Source: Rhizobium sp. CIAT894 (lineage in GTDB: Bacteria > Pseudomonadota > Alphaproteobacteria > Rhizobiales > Rhizobiaceae). From it: a stretch of DNA of 64,000 nt. The translations under genes and the position numbers were made by a program. The notes under the pieces were generated by a model. The model had not been told where the DNA came from. It did not search any database and was given only the letters and a program-made list of their open reading frames with translations. Of this stretch, positions 17,782-26,990 are shown piece by piece. Positions within the stretch are counted from its first letter, which is position 1; the number at the start of each line of letters is the position of its first letter. Location of the stretch: NCBI RefSeq assembly GCF_000172795.2, contig NZ_CP020947.1, positions 4,357,001-4,421,000 of the forward strand, read 5' to 3'.

Positions 17782-18686
17782 CAGGCGGGCTTTCTTGCAG
17801 AAATCAGGCGAGCTTTATGAACCAGAGCTTCGGCCTGGACAAGATGCAACCGCTCGATCATCCGCCCGCCTGAATTGATGACGTTCAGCCCGTAGGAAGC
17901 CGGATCGGCAAAAGCAGCGATGATCGCCTCCGCTTCCGCAATCTCCTCCACGCTCGGCCCGAAATGCCGGTTGGCGGGCTCGATCTGCGCCGGGTGGATC
18001 AGCATCTTGCCGGCAAAACCCATGGCCCGGCCCTGCCGGCATTCCGCATTGAAACCCTGCTCGTCCTTGAAATCGTTGAAGACGCTGTCGATTGCATCGA
18101 GCCCGTAAGCGCTGACCGCGAGCACGACCTGCATCAGCCACGGCACGAGATAGTCCCGCCCTGGCTGCACCGCCACACCCGTTTCCTTGCGCAGGTCGTT
18201 GAGCCCGACGACGAGGCAATCGAGCCGCGAGCCCGGCGTGCGCCCGGCCTCAGCGATCGCTGCCGCATTCAGGATGCCGCGCGGCGTCTCGATCATCGCC
18301 CAGATGCGCAGATCGTCCGGTGCATCCGCCTCGGAGAGAAAGTCGCTGATATCAGTGACATCCTGCGGCTCGTCGACCTTCGGCAGCAGCACGGCATCGG
18401 GACCAAGCGCCGTCACCAGTTCCATATCCGCCAGGCCGAAATTCGATGACAGGCTGTTGATGCGGATGATCCGTTCCTTGTTTTCGAGCGGCCGGTCCGA
18501 AAAGAAGCGCCTCAGGTTTTCCCGCGCTTGCCCTTTCATTTCCGGCGCCACGGAATCCTCGAGATCGAAGATCACCGCATCGCAATCGATCGCATGAGTC
18601 TTTTCCAGCGCCCGCGGATTGATGGCGGGAACGCTCAGCACCGAACGGCGCAGGCGGGTGGAGCGGGTCGCAGGGTTTCGGCTCAT
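17781..18686 (-). CDS. HpcH/HpaI aldolase / citrate lyase beta-like (CitE-type) CoA-ester lyase
   Basis: This 301-residue TIM-barrel protein shows CitE-type motifs: RRSVLSVPAINPRALEK, DAVIFDLEDSVAPEMK, RINSLSSNFG, WAMIETPRGILN, and GFAGKMLIHPAQIEPAN near the end, which supply the Mg and CoA-ester sites. Likely substrates are malyl-, citramalyl- or beta-methylmalyl-CoA-type compounds; the sequence alone does not decide. It is coupled to the DUF1737 gene. No citrate lyase alpha or gamma subunit is nearby, which argues against a citrate lyase complex. Confidence 0.87.
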   Translation of the reverse strand: MSRNPATRSTRLRRSVLSVPAINPRALEKTHAIDCDAVIFDLEDSVAPEMKGQARENLRRFFSDRPLENKERIIRINSLSSNFGLADMELVTALGPDAVLLPKVDEPQDVTDISDFLSEADAPDDLRIWAMIETPRGILNAAAIAEAGRTPGSRLDCLVVGLNDLRKETGVAVQPGRDYLVPWLMQVVLAVSAYGLDAIDSVFNDFKDEQGFNAECRQGRAMGFAGKMLIHPAQIEPANRHFGPSVEEIAEAEAIIAAFADPASYGLNVINSGGRMIERLHLVQAEALVHKARLISARKPA

Positions 18687-18826
18687 GACCGAATTAGTGG
18701 CAAGCTTTCAAAGCCGAAGCAAGCAGCCAGCCCCTGAACGACCCGCAGAACAACAAAAAGCCATGCTTGTCTTGCAGAGAGGAAAAGGAAGGACCACATT
18801 CCTTTCTGAAGAAAGGCCTCGAACCC

Positions 18827-19060
18827 ATGCAGAACATTCGCTCCATCTTCCTCATGCTTGCCGGCGCCACGGTTTTCGTGGCCATGCTGCTTCTCACCTT
18901 TTCGGTGACGCTCGCCGTCGGCGGCATCCTGACCGTGCTCATGGTCGGTCGCGCCCTTTCGATGAAGATGAAGCCTGTTCCGGTGCGCGCCAAGGCAAAC
19001 AATGGCCAGCGCGAAATGCGCATCTGGAATGACGGCCGCGGCACGATCATCGATCTCTGA
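18827..19060 (+). CDS. Small membrane protein, unknown function
   Basis: From the ATG at 18827 the product has 77 residues, with one long or two short hydrophobic segments (about 6-45, FLMLAGATVFVAMLLL then LAVGGILTVLMVG) and a basic C-terminal tail ending RIWNDGRGTIIDL. I do not recognise a family. AAAGG lies upstream. The frame opens at 18767 (TTG), but the extra residues look non-coding. Confidence 0.65.
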   Translation: MQNIRSIFLMLAGATVFVAMLLLTFSVTLAVGGILTVLMVGRALSMKMKPVPVRAKANNGQREMRIWNDGRGTIIDL

Positions 19061-19170
19061 TCACTTTTTCGGCGAAAATTCCAACCGACATTGTCGGCTC
19101 ATGCTCCCATGCTACGTCCTTGAGGCAGCCAGGCATTCCGCCGGCAGTTCAAAACCCATGGAGGACGAGC

Positions 19171-19590
19171 ATGAATGCGACGGAGAGCAATCAGACCAAG
19201 ATGCCGCCGGTCAAGAATGGCCTGCTGCCCTATCTGACCGTCGGCGGCGCGGTCAAAGCCGCCGAATTCTACAAGAAAGCCTTCGGCGCCGAACAGGCTT
19301 ATATCGTGCCGGTCGACGAGAGCGGCCGGACGATGCATGTACATCTCTACATCAACGGCAGCTCGCTCATGCTGTCGGATGCCTATCCCGAATACGGCCA
19401 TCCCTTCAAAGGCCATGAAGGCTTCGCCATCCAGCTTGTCATCGACGATATCGATTTCTGGTGGGACCGCGCCGTCGCTGCCGGCGCCGAAGTCGTCATG
19501 CCGGTCGAACTGATGTTCTGGGGCGACCGTTACGGCCAGCTTCGCGACCCGTTCGGCGTGCTCTGGGGCCTGAACGCACCGACCAAATAA
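19171..19590 (+). CDS. VOC (glyoxalase/bleomycin-resistance) superfamily protein, PhnB-like
   Basis: This 139-residue protein has the PhnB-type pattern LLPYLTVGGAVKAAEFYKKAFGAEQ, then MHVHLYINGSSLMLSDA, and the closing RYGQLRDPFGVLWGL. These are the paired beta-alpha-beta-beta-beta modules of the vicinal oxygen chelate fold. The start is the ATG at 19171, with GGAGGACGAG upstream. The substrate is unknown. Confidence 0.9.
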   Translation: MNATESNQTKMPPVKNGLLPYLTVGGAVKAAEFYKKAFGAEQAYIVPVDESGRTMHVHLYINGSSLMLSDAYPEYGHPFKGHEGFAIQLVIDDIDFWWDRAVAAGAEVVMPVELMFWGDRYGQLRDPFGVLWGLNAPTK

Positions 19591-19653
19591 CCAAACACGC
19601 ACAATGGCGGGCCGCGCCAAACGTCGCGTGGCCGCCACTTTAGAAAGATTCTC

Positions 19654-19682
19654 CTTCATTTCGTCGAAAAACTGGACTAGAT
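19654..19682 (+). promoter_or_regulatory. Probable leuD promoter
   Basis: CTTCAT (19654-19659), a 17-nt spacer and CTAGAT (19677-19682) approximate the rhizobial sigma-70 consensus CTTGAC-N17-CTATAT and lie 43 nt before the leuD ATG. Confidence 0.5.
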
Positions 19683-19724
19683 GCACATTCAGGAAAGTAC
19701 ATTTGCTGAAATGGAGCATGGGTC

Positions 19725-20333
19725 ATGGATAAATTCGTGAAGCTCACGGGCGTTGCGGCGCCCCTGCCGGTCGTCAACATCGACACCGACATGATCATTC
19801 CGAAGGACTATCTGAAGACCATCAAGCGCACCGGTCTCGGTACCGGCCTTTTCGCCGAAGCCCGCTACAATGAAGACGGCTCCGAAAATCCGGATTTCGT
19901 GCTGAACAAGCCGGCCTATCGCGATGCCAAGATCCTGGTTGCCGGCGACAATTTCGGCTGCGGTTCCTCGCGTGAGCATGCTCCGTGGGCACTGCTCGAT
20001 TTCGGCATCCGCTGCGTGATCTCCACCAGCTTCGCCGATATTTTCTACAACAACTGCTTCAAGAACGGCATCCTGCCGATCAAGGTCAGCCAGGAAGACC
20101 TCGACAAGCTGATGGACGACGCCTCGCGCGGCTCCAACGCCATCCTGACGGTCGATCTCGAAAACCTCGAAATCACCGGTCCCGATGGCGGCTCGATCAA
20201 GTTCGATCTCGATGAGTTCAAGCGTCACTGCCTGCTGAACGGCCTCGACGATATCGGCCTGACGCTGGAAAAGGGCAAGGCGATCGACAGCTTCGAAAAG
20301 AAGAACGCCGCTTCGCACCCTTGGGCGGCCTGA
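19725..20333 (+). CDS. leuD: LeuD, 3-isopropylmalate dehydratase small subunit
   Basis: This 202-residue swivel subunit pairs with LeuC to isomerise 2- to 3-isopropylmalate in leucine synthesis. Key segments are [15 protein letters not shown] (as [15 protein letters not shown]), [20 protein letters not shown] and [18 protein letters not shown]. leuC is not in the window; leuB is 1.2 kb downstream. A terminator follows. Confidence 0.97.
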   Translation: MDKFVKLTGVAAPLPVVNIDTDMIIPKDYLKTIKRTGLGTGLFAEARYNEDGSENPDFVLNKPAYRDAKILVAGDNFGCGSSREHAPWALLDFGIRCVISTSFADIFYNNCFKNGILPIKVSQEDLDKLMDDASRGSNAILTVDLENLEITGPDGGSIKFDLDEFKRHCLLNGLDDIGLTLEKGKAIDSFEKKNAASHPWAA

Positions 20334-20353
20334 GGCCTCCCGCATTGTTTATC

Positions 20354-20388
20354 GATCAAGCCGGGCTTCGCCTGGCTTTTTCTTTGAT
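20354..20388. terminator. Terminator between leuD and the serine dehydratase-like gene
   Basis: AAGCCGGGC-TTCG-CCTGGCTT forms a stem with a G-T pair, followed by TTTTCTTT on the plus strand. Flanking GATCAAG and CTTTGATC extend the symmetry. It lies between convergent genes. Confidence 0.8.
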
Positions 20389-20393
20389 CTCGG

Positions 20394-21326
20394 TCAGAGA
20401 AACTTCTCTTTCCAAAGCCTCAGCTTTTCGAGCGACACGCCGATGCCGCCGCAGACTTCGATCAGCGGATTGTTAAAGCGCTGAAGCAGCCCGGCATGCA
20501 CATCGGCAACGGCAAGGGCCGCCCCGCAGGCCGGCTCGACCAGGATGCGATGCGCATCGGCAAATTTCAGGCAGGCAGCCACCGCATCGGCGTCGCTGAC
20601 GACAACGCTTTCGATCGGATGCTGTTTCGGCAGGTCGAAGACATGCTGCGCCACCTGCCGCGCGCCGAGCGAAGTGGCAATCGAGGTGATGGCGGGCAGC
20701 GTGATGCGCTCGTTCGCCCGGAGGCTGGCATTCAGCGAGGCCGCGCCTTCGGTTTCGACGGCAATGACGGGCACGTCGGCAAGCCCGTTCCGTTTCAGCC
20801 CCTCGACGATACCGGCAAGCAGCCCGCCGCCGCCGACGCTGGTGACGACGCAATCGAATGCCGCACCCTTCGCCACCACCTCATCGATCAGCGTCGCATG
20901 GCCGTCCCACAGCAGCGGATGATCGAAGGGGTGCACATAGGTCGCCTTGCGGCTCCTCGCGAGTTCGACCGCATGGGCATTGGCTTCATCGAAAACCGAT
21001 CCATGGACCAGGACATTCGCGCCCGTTGCGGCGATCGTCTGCCGGACATCGGCCGCCGTCGTCTCCGGCACGACGATCGTGACCGGAACACCGAGCGCCC
21101 GGCCTGCATAAGCAGCCGCAATGCCGGCATTGCCGCCGGAAGCGCAGAAGATCTCGCGCGCGCCATGTTCCACTTCGTGCTGGCAAAGCCTGCCGACGCC
21201 GCGCAGTTTGAAGCTGCCGGAAGGCTGCAGCGCATCGAGCTTCAGCCAGAGCGGCTTGCCGCTGGCACTGTAGCCAGGGGATGTCCGAAACAAAGGCGTA
21301 TCGAGATGGAGAGGCGCTGAGGACAT
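20394..21326 (-). CDS. PLP-dependent serine/threonine dehydratase-like protein
   Basis: This 310-residue fold-type II PLP enzyme has LQPSGSFKLRGVG with the Schiff-base Lys, the phosphate loop and neighbours ASGGNAGIAAAYAGRALGV, and a GGGGLLAGI glycine loop. The pattern is closest to the eukaryotic-type serine dehydratase group (deamination of L-Ser/L-Thr to 2-oxo acids). There is no C-terminal ACT domain, so it is not biosynthetic IlvA. It is convergent with leuD and divergent from leuB. Confidence 0.85.
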   Translation of the reverse strand: MSSAPLHLDTPLFRTSPGYSASGKPLWLKLDALQPSGSFKLRGVGRLCQHEVEHGAREIFCASGGNAGIAAAYAGRALGVPVTIVVPETTAADVRQTIAATGANVLVHGSVFDEANAHAVELARSRKATYVHPFDHPLLWDGHATLIDEVVAKGAAFDCVVTSVGGGGLLAGIVEGLKRNGLADVPVIAVETEGAASLNASLRANERITLPAITSIATSLGARQVAQHVFDLPKQHPIESVVVSDADAVAACLKFADAHRILVEPACGAALAVADVHAGLLQRFNNPLIEVCGGIGVSLEKLRLWKEKFL

Positions 21327-21434
21327 GAGAAAGATCCGGAAAATGAAGCTATAACAGTTGTTCTATTCCGTTTGCGGGTAAGGGAGCAACCATCGCGACC
21401 GGGAATGAAGCGTACCGATTCACTGCTTCTCTCG

Positions 21435-21463
21435 CTTGAAATGCCCATTTCCGGGGTCTAAGA
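21435..21463 (+). promoter_or_regulatory. Probable leuB promoter
   Basis: CTTGAA (21435-21440), a 17-nt spacer and CTAAGA (21458-21463) form a good alphaproteobacterial sigma-70 promoter 31 nt before the leuB start. Confidence 0.6.
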
Positions 21464-21494
21464 AACCGCAACTTGTTTTTCCCAGGAGGGTTTC

Positions 21495-22607
21495 ATGACA
21501 GCGCGCAATCTTTTCCTGCTGCCGGGTGACGGCATCGGTCCCGAGGCCATGGGCGAGGTCCGCAAGATCATCGCCTATATGAACGAGGCGATGAATGCCG
21601 GTTTCGTCACCGACGAAGGCCTTGTCGGCGGCTCCGCCTATGATGCGCATGGCGCGGCGATCTCGGAAGCCGACATGCAGAAGGCGCTTGCTGCCGATGC
21701 CGTTCTCTTCGGCGCCGTCGGCGGCCCGAAATGGGATAGCGTGCCCTACGACGTACGCCCGGAAGCCGGCCTGCTTCGCCTGCGCAAGGATCTGCAGCTT
21801 TTCGCCAACCTGCGCCCCGCCATCTGCTATCCCGCCCTTGCCGCGGCCTCGTCGCTGAAGCCGGACCTGGTCGAAGGCCTCGATATCCTGATCATCCGCG
21901 AGCTGACCGGCGGCGTTTATTTCGGCGAGCCGAAGGAGATCATCGATCTCGGCAACGGCCAGAAGCGCGGCATCGACACGCAGGTCTACGATACCTACGA
22001 GATCGAGCGTATCGCCGGCGTCGCCTTCGAAATGGCCCGCACCCGACAGAACCGCGTCTGCTCCATGGAAAAGCGCAACGTCATGAAGTCGGGCGTGCTC
22101 TGGAACCAGGTGGTCACCGAGACGCACAAGGCCAAATATTCCGACGTCCAGCTCGAGCATATGCTGGCTGACGCCGGCGGCATGCAGCTGGTGCGCCAGC
22201 CCAAGCAGTTCGACGTCATCGTCACCGACAACCTGTTCGGCGACATGCTCTCCGACGTCGCCGCCATGCTGACCGGTTCGCTCGGCATGCTGCCCTCGGC
22301 CTCGCTCGGTGCGCCCGACGGCAAGACAGGCAAGCGCAAGGCGCTCTATGAGCCGGTGCATGGCTCGGCCCCCGACATTGCCGGCAAGGGCATCGCCAAT
22401 CCGATCGCCATGATCGCCTCCTTCGCCATGTGCCTGCGTTACTCCTTCCACCTGGTGAAGGAAGCCGACGACCTGGAAAAGGCGATCGCCAACGTGCTCG
22501 ACAAGGGCATCCGTACCGGCGACATCATGGCCGATGGCTGCAAGCAGGTCGGCACCGTCGAAATGGGCGATGCGATCCTCGCCGAGTTCAAGGCGCTTTC
22601 CGCCTGA
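21495..22607 (+). CDS. leuB: LeuB, 3-isopropylmalate dehydrogenase
   Basis: This 370-residue NAD-dependent oxidative decarboxylase of leucine synthesis begins [17 protein letters not shown]. It shows [14 protein letters not shown], the Arg-rich substrate segment [36 protein letters not shown] with the metal Asp residues, and the NAD loop [25 protein letters not shown] precedes the ATG. Confidence 0.97.
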   Translation: MTARNLFLLPGDGIGPEAMGEVRKIIAYMNEAMNAGFVTDEGLVGGSAYDAHGAAISEADMQKALAADAVLFGAVGGPKWDSVPYDVRPEAGLLRLRKDLQLFANLRPAICYPALAAASSLKPDLVEGLDILIIRELTGGVYFGEPKEIIDLGNGQKRGIDTQVYDTYEIERIAGVAFEMARTRQNRVCSMEKRNVMKSGVLWNQVVTETHKAKYSDVQLEHMLADAGGMQLVRQPKQFDVIVTDNLFGDMLSDVAAMLTGSLGMLPSASLGAPDGKTGKRKALYEPVHGSAPDIAGKGIANPIAMIASFAMCLRYSFHLVKEADDLEKAIANVLDKGIRTGDIMADGCKQVGTVEMGDAILAEFKALSA

Positions 22608-22609
22608 TA

Positions 22610-22625
22610 TATTTCACGTGAAACA
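22610..22625. other. parS-like centromere site after leuB
   Basis: TATTTCACGTGAAACA matches the ParB site TGTTTCACGTGAAACA at 15 of 16 positions, 3 nt after the leuB stop. parA-parB are encoded in this window at 60.3-62.0 kb. Confidence 0.75.
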
Positions 22626-22629
22626 GTTC

Positions 22630-22662
22630 AGCCCTTCGCATGACCATGCGGAGGGCTTTTTC
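22630..22662 (+). terminator. Rho-independent terminator of leuB
   Basis: AGCCCTTCGCATG-ACC-ATGCGGAGGGCT is a 12-13 bp stem followed by TTTTTC. Confidence 0.87.
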
Positions 22663-22781
22663 GTGAAAGCCGAGAAGCCTGAACGGGGTCGGTCGAATTA
22701 TCCGAAACGGACTATTCTCGGCCACAATCTCGTGTATTTTTGCGCCGAATTTCAACCCGGCAAATTCGAACGGACGACGGA

Positions 22782-23531
22782 ATGCGGGCATTTTGGGCTT
22801 CCCTGGACAAGCGCTGGCGCCGGAACGGCGCTGTCATGCCGCCTTTGCGTTGGCAGGCCTGTCTTTTCATCACGCTCAATGCCGTCATCCTCTCCATGCT
22901 GCTGTTCGATGCGCCGATCGGCGCCAGCGAACGTCCTGCACTGGTGAAACACCTCGGCGAGATGATGACCGGTTTCGGCGATTCCGCCTGGCTGATCTAC
23001 ACCAGCATCCTGCTGTTTTTTCAGGGCCGGGCGGGCTACAAGCTCGTGAAGACGGCGCGCTCCAAGGCACAGGCCCTCTATGTCAGCTGGATCGGCGCCT
23101 ATCTCTTTGCCACGGTGGTCTTCTCCGGGCTTCTCGCCAACCTGCTGAAGCGGGCAATCGGCAGGGCGCGTCCCGATCATTTTCACGACTACGGCATGTT
23201 TTCCTTCACGCCCTTTTCAGGCCATGCCGCTTTCGAAAGTTTCCCGTCCGGCCATTCCACCACGGTCGGCGCCTTCTTCGCCGCCTTTGCTCTGCTGTTT
23301 CCGCGCTACCGGGTCGTCTTCGTCGTCTGTGCCATCTGGCTCGGCATGACCCGTGTCATGGTCGGCGCCCATTATCCGAGCGACGTCATCGCCGGTCTTG
23401 CCTTGGGCGGCTGGTTCTCGCTGCTGACGGCGATCATTTTTGCTCGCTGCGGCCTGCTCTTCACACCGGCACCGGATGGCTGGCCGATCGCCAAGCGTTT
23501 CTTCTCCGACACGAAAAAACCCGGCGCCTAG
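22782..23531 (+). CDS. PAP2-family membrane phosphatase
   Basis: This 249-residue polytopic membrane protein has the three PAP2 motifs: KRAIGRARP (C1), SFPSGHSTT (C2) and TRVMVGAHYPSDVIAG (C3). About five or six hydrophobic segments are visible. The family removes phosphate from lipids such as undecaprenyl-PP, phosphatidylglycerophosphate or, in Rhizobium, lipid A (LpxE/LpxF type); the sequence does not decide among these. The ATG at 22782 is chosen because the open frame before it, from 22740, is non-conserved. Confidence 0.88.
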   Translation: MRAFWASLDKRWRRNGAVMPPLRWQACLFITLNAVILSMLLFDAPIGASERPALVKHLGEMMTGFGDSAWLIYTSILLFFQGRAGYKLVKTARSKAQALYVSWIGAYLFATVVFSGLLANLLKRAIGRARPDHFHDYGMFSFTPFSGHAAFESFPSGHSTTVGAFFAAFALLFPRYRVVFVVCAIWLGMTRVMVGAHYPSDVIAGLALGGWFSLLTAIIFARCGLLFTPAPDGWPIAKRFFSDTKKPGA

Positions 23532-23586
23532 CGCATCGTGCGTAGATTCAAAAATGTAGAGCGTCCTTTGCGCGTCCGAAAGGACG

Positions 23587-23619
23587 CCCGGCGCTCTATT
23601 GAGCGCCGGGCCTTTTTTC
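23587..23619. terminator. Strong terminator after the PAP2 gene
   Basis: CCCGGCGCTC-TATT-GAGCGCCGGG followed by CCTTTTTT. A second small hairpin, GCGTCCTTT/AAAGGACGC, lies just before it at about 23563-23587. It sits between convergent genes. Confidence 0.87.
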
Positions 23620-23644
23620 AAGCGGAACGCGGCTTAACCACCGC

Positions 23645-25531
23645 TCAATCCATGACGTGGATATCCCTGTTCTTCGTTTCCGGCAGGAAGATCAGGCCGA
23701 TCACCAGCGTGATCGCTGCAAAGACGATCGGATACCAGAGACCGTAATAGATATCGCCGGCGGCGGCGCTCATCGCGAAGGCAGTTGCCGGCAGCAGGCC
23801 GCCGAACCAGCCGTTGCCGATGTGATAGGGCAGCGACATGCCGGTATAGCGGATCCGGGTCGGGAAGAGCTCGACCAGAAGTGCGGCGATCGGGCCATAG
23901 ACCATCGTCACATAGAGGACGAGGACGAACAGGATCGCGATCGTGCCGACCCAGTTGACGCGAGCGGGATCGGCCACCATGGCGAAGCTGCCACCATTGG
24001 CGATGTTGTAAACCGCCATATCGGTGACGCCATTGGCCTCATCCGCCGTCAGCAGCTTGCCTTCGACCAGCTTGGCGGCCGGCATGGTTTCCTTCTCGCC
24101 GGCGCGCACGGCTTCGGCATTGAGCGCCAGTTCCGGGTTGGCGGCGATGAAGGCATCGAGTTTGGCATCCGGAACCTTGGCGGCGCCGCGCTTCAGCGGA
24201 TAGCCGGCATCATGGAGAGCGATGTTGACGCCCTTTTCGAAGGCGGCGGTCATGCCCTTGGCCTTGTCGCCGGCGGCGACGACGTCGAAGCTCGGGATCG
24301 TCTCGTTTCCGACCTTCACCGTTGCCGGCTGTCCGGCGGTGCCGGGCACGACGTCGTAAGGCACCGAGTTCTTGGTCAGGAAGGCGGTCGCCACGTCGCA
24401 GGAGCTGGTAAATTTCGACGTGCCCGTCGGGTTGAACTGGAATTTGCAATCCGAGGGATCCGCCGTCACCGTCGCGCGGATCGAGGCCTGAGCTTCGGCG
24501 AGCGCCGGGTTCGCCGTCCAGGTCATCGCCTTGAACAGCGGATTATAAGTCACCGCCGCGATGAGAAGGCCCGCCATGATGATCGGCTTGCGGCCGATCT
24601 TGTCGGAAAGACCACCGAAGATGACGAAGAATGGCGTGCCGAGGAAGAGCGCGATAGCGACCATGACATTGGCCGAGAAAAGATCCACCTTCAGCACGTT
24701 CTGCAGGAAGAACAGCGCATAGAACTGGCCGCCGTACCAGACGACCGCCTGGCCCATGGTGGCGCCGAGAAGCGCAATGAGCGCGATCTTGGCGTTCTTC
24801 CATTGCCCGAAGGCTTCGGTCAGCGGCGCCTTGGAGCCCTTGCCTTCCGCCTTCATGCGCTGGAACGCAGGCGATTCGTTCATCTTCAGACGGATCCAGA
24901 CGGAAATACCGAGCAGGACGACCGAGACCAGGAACGGAATGCGCCAGCCCCACGCGGCGAATTGAACCGGACCCATAAGAGACTGAACCACGATGATGAC
25001 GATCAACGACAGGAACAGGCCGAGCGTCGCCGTCGTCTGGATCCATGAGGTGAAATAGCCGCGGCGCCCGTTCGGCGCATGTTCGGCGACATAGGTTGCC
25101 GCACCGCCATATTCGCCGCCGAGCGCCAGGCCCTGGAGCAGGCGAAGACCGATCAGGATGATCGGCGCTGCAATGCCGATGGTGGCGGCACCCGGCAGGA
25201 TACCGACCAGGAAGGTCGAGAAACCCATGATCAGGATCGTTATCAGGAAGGTGTATTTGCGGCCGACGAGATCGCCGAGACGGCCGAACACCAAGGCGCC
25301 GAAGGGGCGCACCAGGAAGCCGGCGGCAAAGGCGAGCAGCGTGAAGATGTTGCGCGTCGCCTCAGGATATTGGGTGAAATAGGTCGCGCCGATATAGGTG
25401 GCGAGCGAACCGTAAAGATAGAAATCGTACCATTCGAAAACGGTGCCGAGCGAAGAGGCGAAGATGACCTTCTTCTCTTCGCCCGTCATCGGACGGGCCT
25501 TCGCGCCGTCGATGCTTGCGACATTTGCCAT
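23645..25531 (-). CDS. MFS transporter, metabolite:H+ symporter (MHS) type, with a large soluble insert
   Basis: This 628-residue inner-membrane transporter starts with a typical MHS N-half: SSLGTVFEWYDFYLYGSLA, FLVRPFGALVFGRLGDLVGRKY and the LRLLQGLALGGEYGGAATYVAEHAP loop. About 187 residues (roughly 340-525) of mostly hydrophilic sequence, with two Cys (DCKF and SSCD), are inserted in the C-terminal half between membrane segments, before the last helices resume with VGTIAILFVLVLYVTMVYGP. Typical MHS proteins have about 430 residues. The substrate is unknown, but relatives carry dicarboxylates, proline/betaine or shikimate. The start is the ATG at 25531 with GGAGGACAG upstream. Confidence 0.9.
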   Translation of the reverse strand: MANVASIDGAKARPMTGEEKKVIFASSLGTVFEWYDFYLYGSLATYIGATYFTQYPEATRNIFTLLAFAAGFLVRPFGALVFGRLGDLVGRKYTFLITILIMGFSTFLVGILPGAATIGIAAPIILIGLRLLQGLALGGEYGGAATYVAEHAPNGRRGYFTSWIQTTATLGLFLSLIVIIVVQSLMGPVQFAAWGWRIPFLVSVVLLGISVWIRLKMNESPAFQRMKAEGKGSKAPLTEAFGQWKNAKIALIALLGATMGQAVVWYGGQFYALFFLQNVLKVDLFSANVMVAIALFLGTPFFVIFGGLSDKIGRKPIIMAGLLIAAVTYNPLFKAMTWTANPALAEAQASIRATVTADPSDCKFQFNPTGTSKFTSSCDVATAFLTKNSVPYDVVPGTAGQPATVKVGNETIPSFDVVAAGDKAKGMTAAFEKGVNIALHDAGYPLKRGAAKVPDAKLDAFIAANPELALNAEAVRAGEKETMPAAKLVEGKLLTADEANGVTDMAVYNIANGGSFAMVADPARVNWVGTIAILFVLVLYVTMVYGPIAALLVELFPTRIRYTGMSLPYHIGNGWFGGLLPATAFAMSAAAGDIYYGLWYPIVFAAITLVIGLIFLPETKNRDIHVMD

Positions 25532-25721
25532 TGTCTGTCCTCCACAGAGTGATGAGCAACGCGCGCGACCTACTCTCTCCTCAAAGCAAATCCCCGGCCG
25601 CGACACGCCTGACGAGAGTGTGCCAGAAAACATGGCCCGCAAAGAGAGAGGCTTTGGGATTATGACTTTAGTCTAATGGCAGCCCGCTTTGGCGGGCAGC
25701 GAAGTCGTCTGCAGGCTCGAT

Positions 25722-26990
25722 TCACGCCCTCAGCGCCTGCGCCGGCGATTGCCGGTAGGCGAGCACCGCCGGCAGCGCGGCGAGCAGTGCGGCAAAGGCG
25801 AGCAGCACCCCTGCAAGTCCGCCATCTTCGCGAGCAAAGCCGACGGGCATGGCGATGCCGCTCGTTTGCGAGAACATGCCGGACAAGCCCAGCGCCGCGG
25901 CAAATCCAAGCCCGAATCCGAGCGCGATCCCAACTGACACGAGCGCGAAGAATTCCAACCAGACGATGCTGAAGATCGCACGTCGTGGGGCGCCGAAGGC
26001 CCTCAATGCCCCGATCTGGCGGCGGCGCTGACCGATATGGATGACCGTGACCAACACCAGCGAGGCTGCGACGAGAGCCTGCGCGCCGGAAGCGACCGCG
26101 ACGAGGATCTGCTTGGCGTCGCCGAGCGTGGCGTAGAGATTGGTCAGCACCTCGCCGGGGAAGACGGCGACGGTATTGCCGCTGCGATAGTCCTGCCGCA
26201 GCTTGTAGGCATCGGCAATCGTCTTCGGCTTGACGAGGATGGCGGGAAGGCCGGGCACGTCCGCGCTCCAGGTCTCGTTGATCGCAGCACCGGGGTCGAT
26301 TTCGCCGTGATGCTCGTGATGCTCATGCGCATCGTGATCGGCGCCCGCCGGTTCATGATCGTGGCCAGCCTCCTCATGCTCCTCCTCCCCAAGACCATGA
26401 ATATGCCAGACGGCCTGAATCGGCACGAGAATGGCCCGGTCCCAAGCCGTCCCGGTCGGCCGCAGGCGGCCGGCGACATGATAGACCAGTTCGGTATGGG
26501 TCTCGCCGCCTTCTTCCGGCAGACCGTGCATCGGCTTGATCTCGCTGCCAAGCGGCAGCTTGACGGCCGAGCCGATCACCGCCTCTCCCTCGCGGGCGAA
26601 AACCTTGCCCTCGGCAAAGCCGCCGGACAGCTTCTCCGCCAACCTTACCGTCGTGCCGACGATCGGATAGCCGGAGAAAGAGTCGCCGAAGCCGATCGGC
26701 GCAGCCCAGTCGACGCGGGAATCGGCAGCAAGCCTGGCCAGCACCTCGCCCGGTATCAGCGGTAAAGGCGAGGGCTGCAGGAAGACGGAGGAGAGCACGA
26801 GCTGCGTCTCGCTGCCACCGGCGCCGATAACGAGATCGAACTTGTCGGCGGCGCGGGCGCTGCCGAGACGAAGCGCCCGCTCCTGCAGCACGACGGACAC
26901 ACCGAGCGCCGTCGCAAGCGCCACCAGCAGCACCACCACCAGCGACCCCGCCCAGAGGCGGCGAAGATCGGAAAGGATGAAGCGGATCAT
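25722..26990 (-). CDS. FtsX/MacB-type ABC transporter permease with a His-rich loop
   Basis: This 422-residue protein has one N-terminal membrane helix (LVVVLLVALATALGVSVVL), a long extracytoplasmic domain and three C-terminal helices, the FtsX/MacB topology. The extracytoplasmic part contains a His/Glu/Asp-rich stretch at about residues 197-233 (11 His in about 37 residues, including EHHEHHGEID), a likely metal-binding loop. The start overlaps the upstream ATPase stop. Such permeases usually move lipoproteins or peptides, or transmit mechanical force, rather than import ions. A metal-linked role is inferred from the loop. Confidence 0.86.
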   Translation of the reverse strand: MIRFILSDLRRLWAGSLVVVLLVALATALGVSVVLQERALRLGSARAADKFDLVIGAGGSETQLVLSSVFLQPSPLPLIPGEVLARLAADSRVDWAAPIGFGDSFSGYPIVGTTVRLAEKLSGGFAEGKVFAREGEAVIGSAVKLPLGSEIKPMHGLPEEGGETHTELVYHVAGRLRPTGTAWDRAILVPIQAVWHIHGLGEEEHEEAGHDHEPAGADHDAHEHHEHHGEIDPGAAINETWSADVPGLPAILVKPKTIADAYKLRQDYRSGNTVAVFPGEVLTNLYATLGDAKQILVAVASGAQALVAASLVLVTVIHIGQRRRQIGALRAFGAPRRAIFSIVWLEFFALVSVGIALGFGLGFAAALGLSGMFSQTSGIAMPVGFAREDGGLAGVLLAFAALLAALPAVLAYRQSPAQALRA

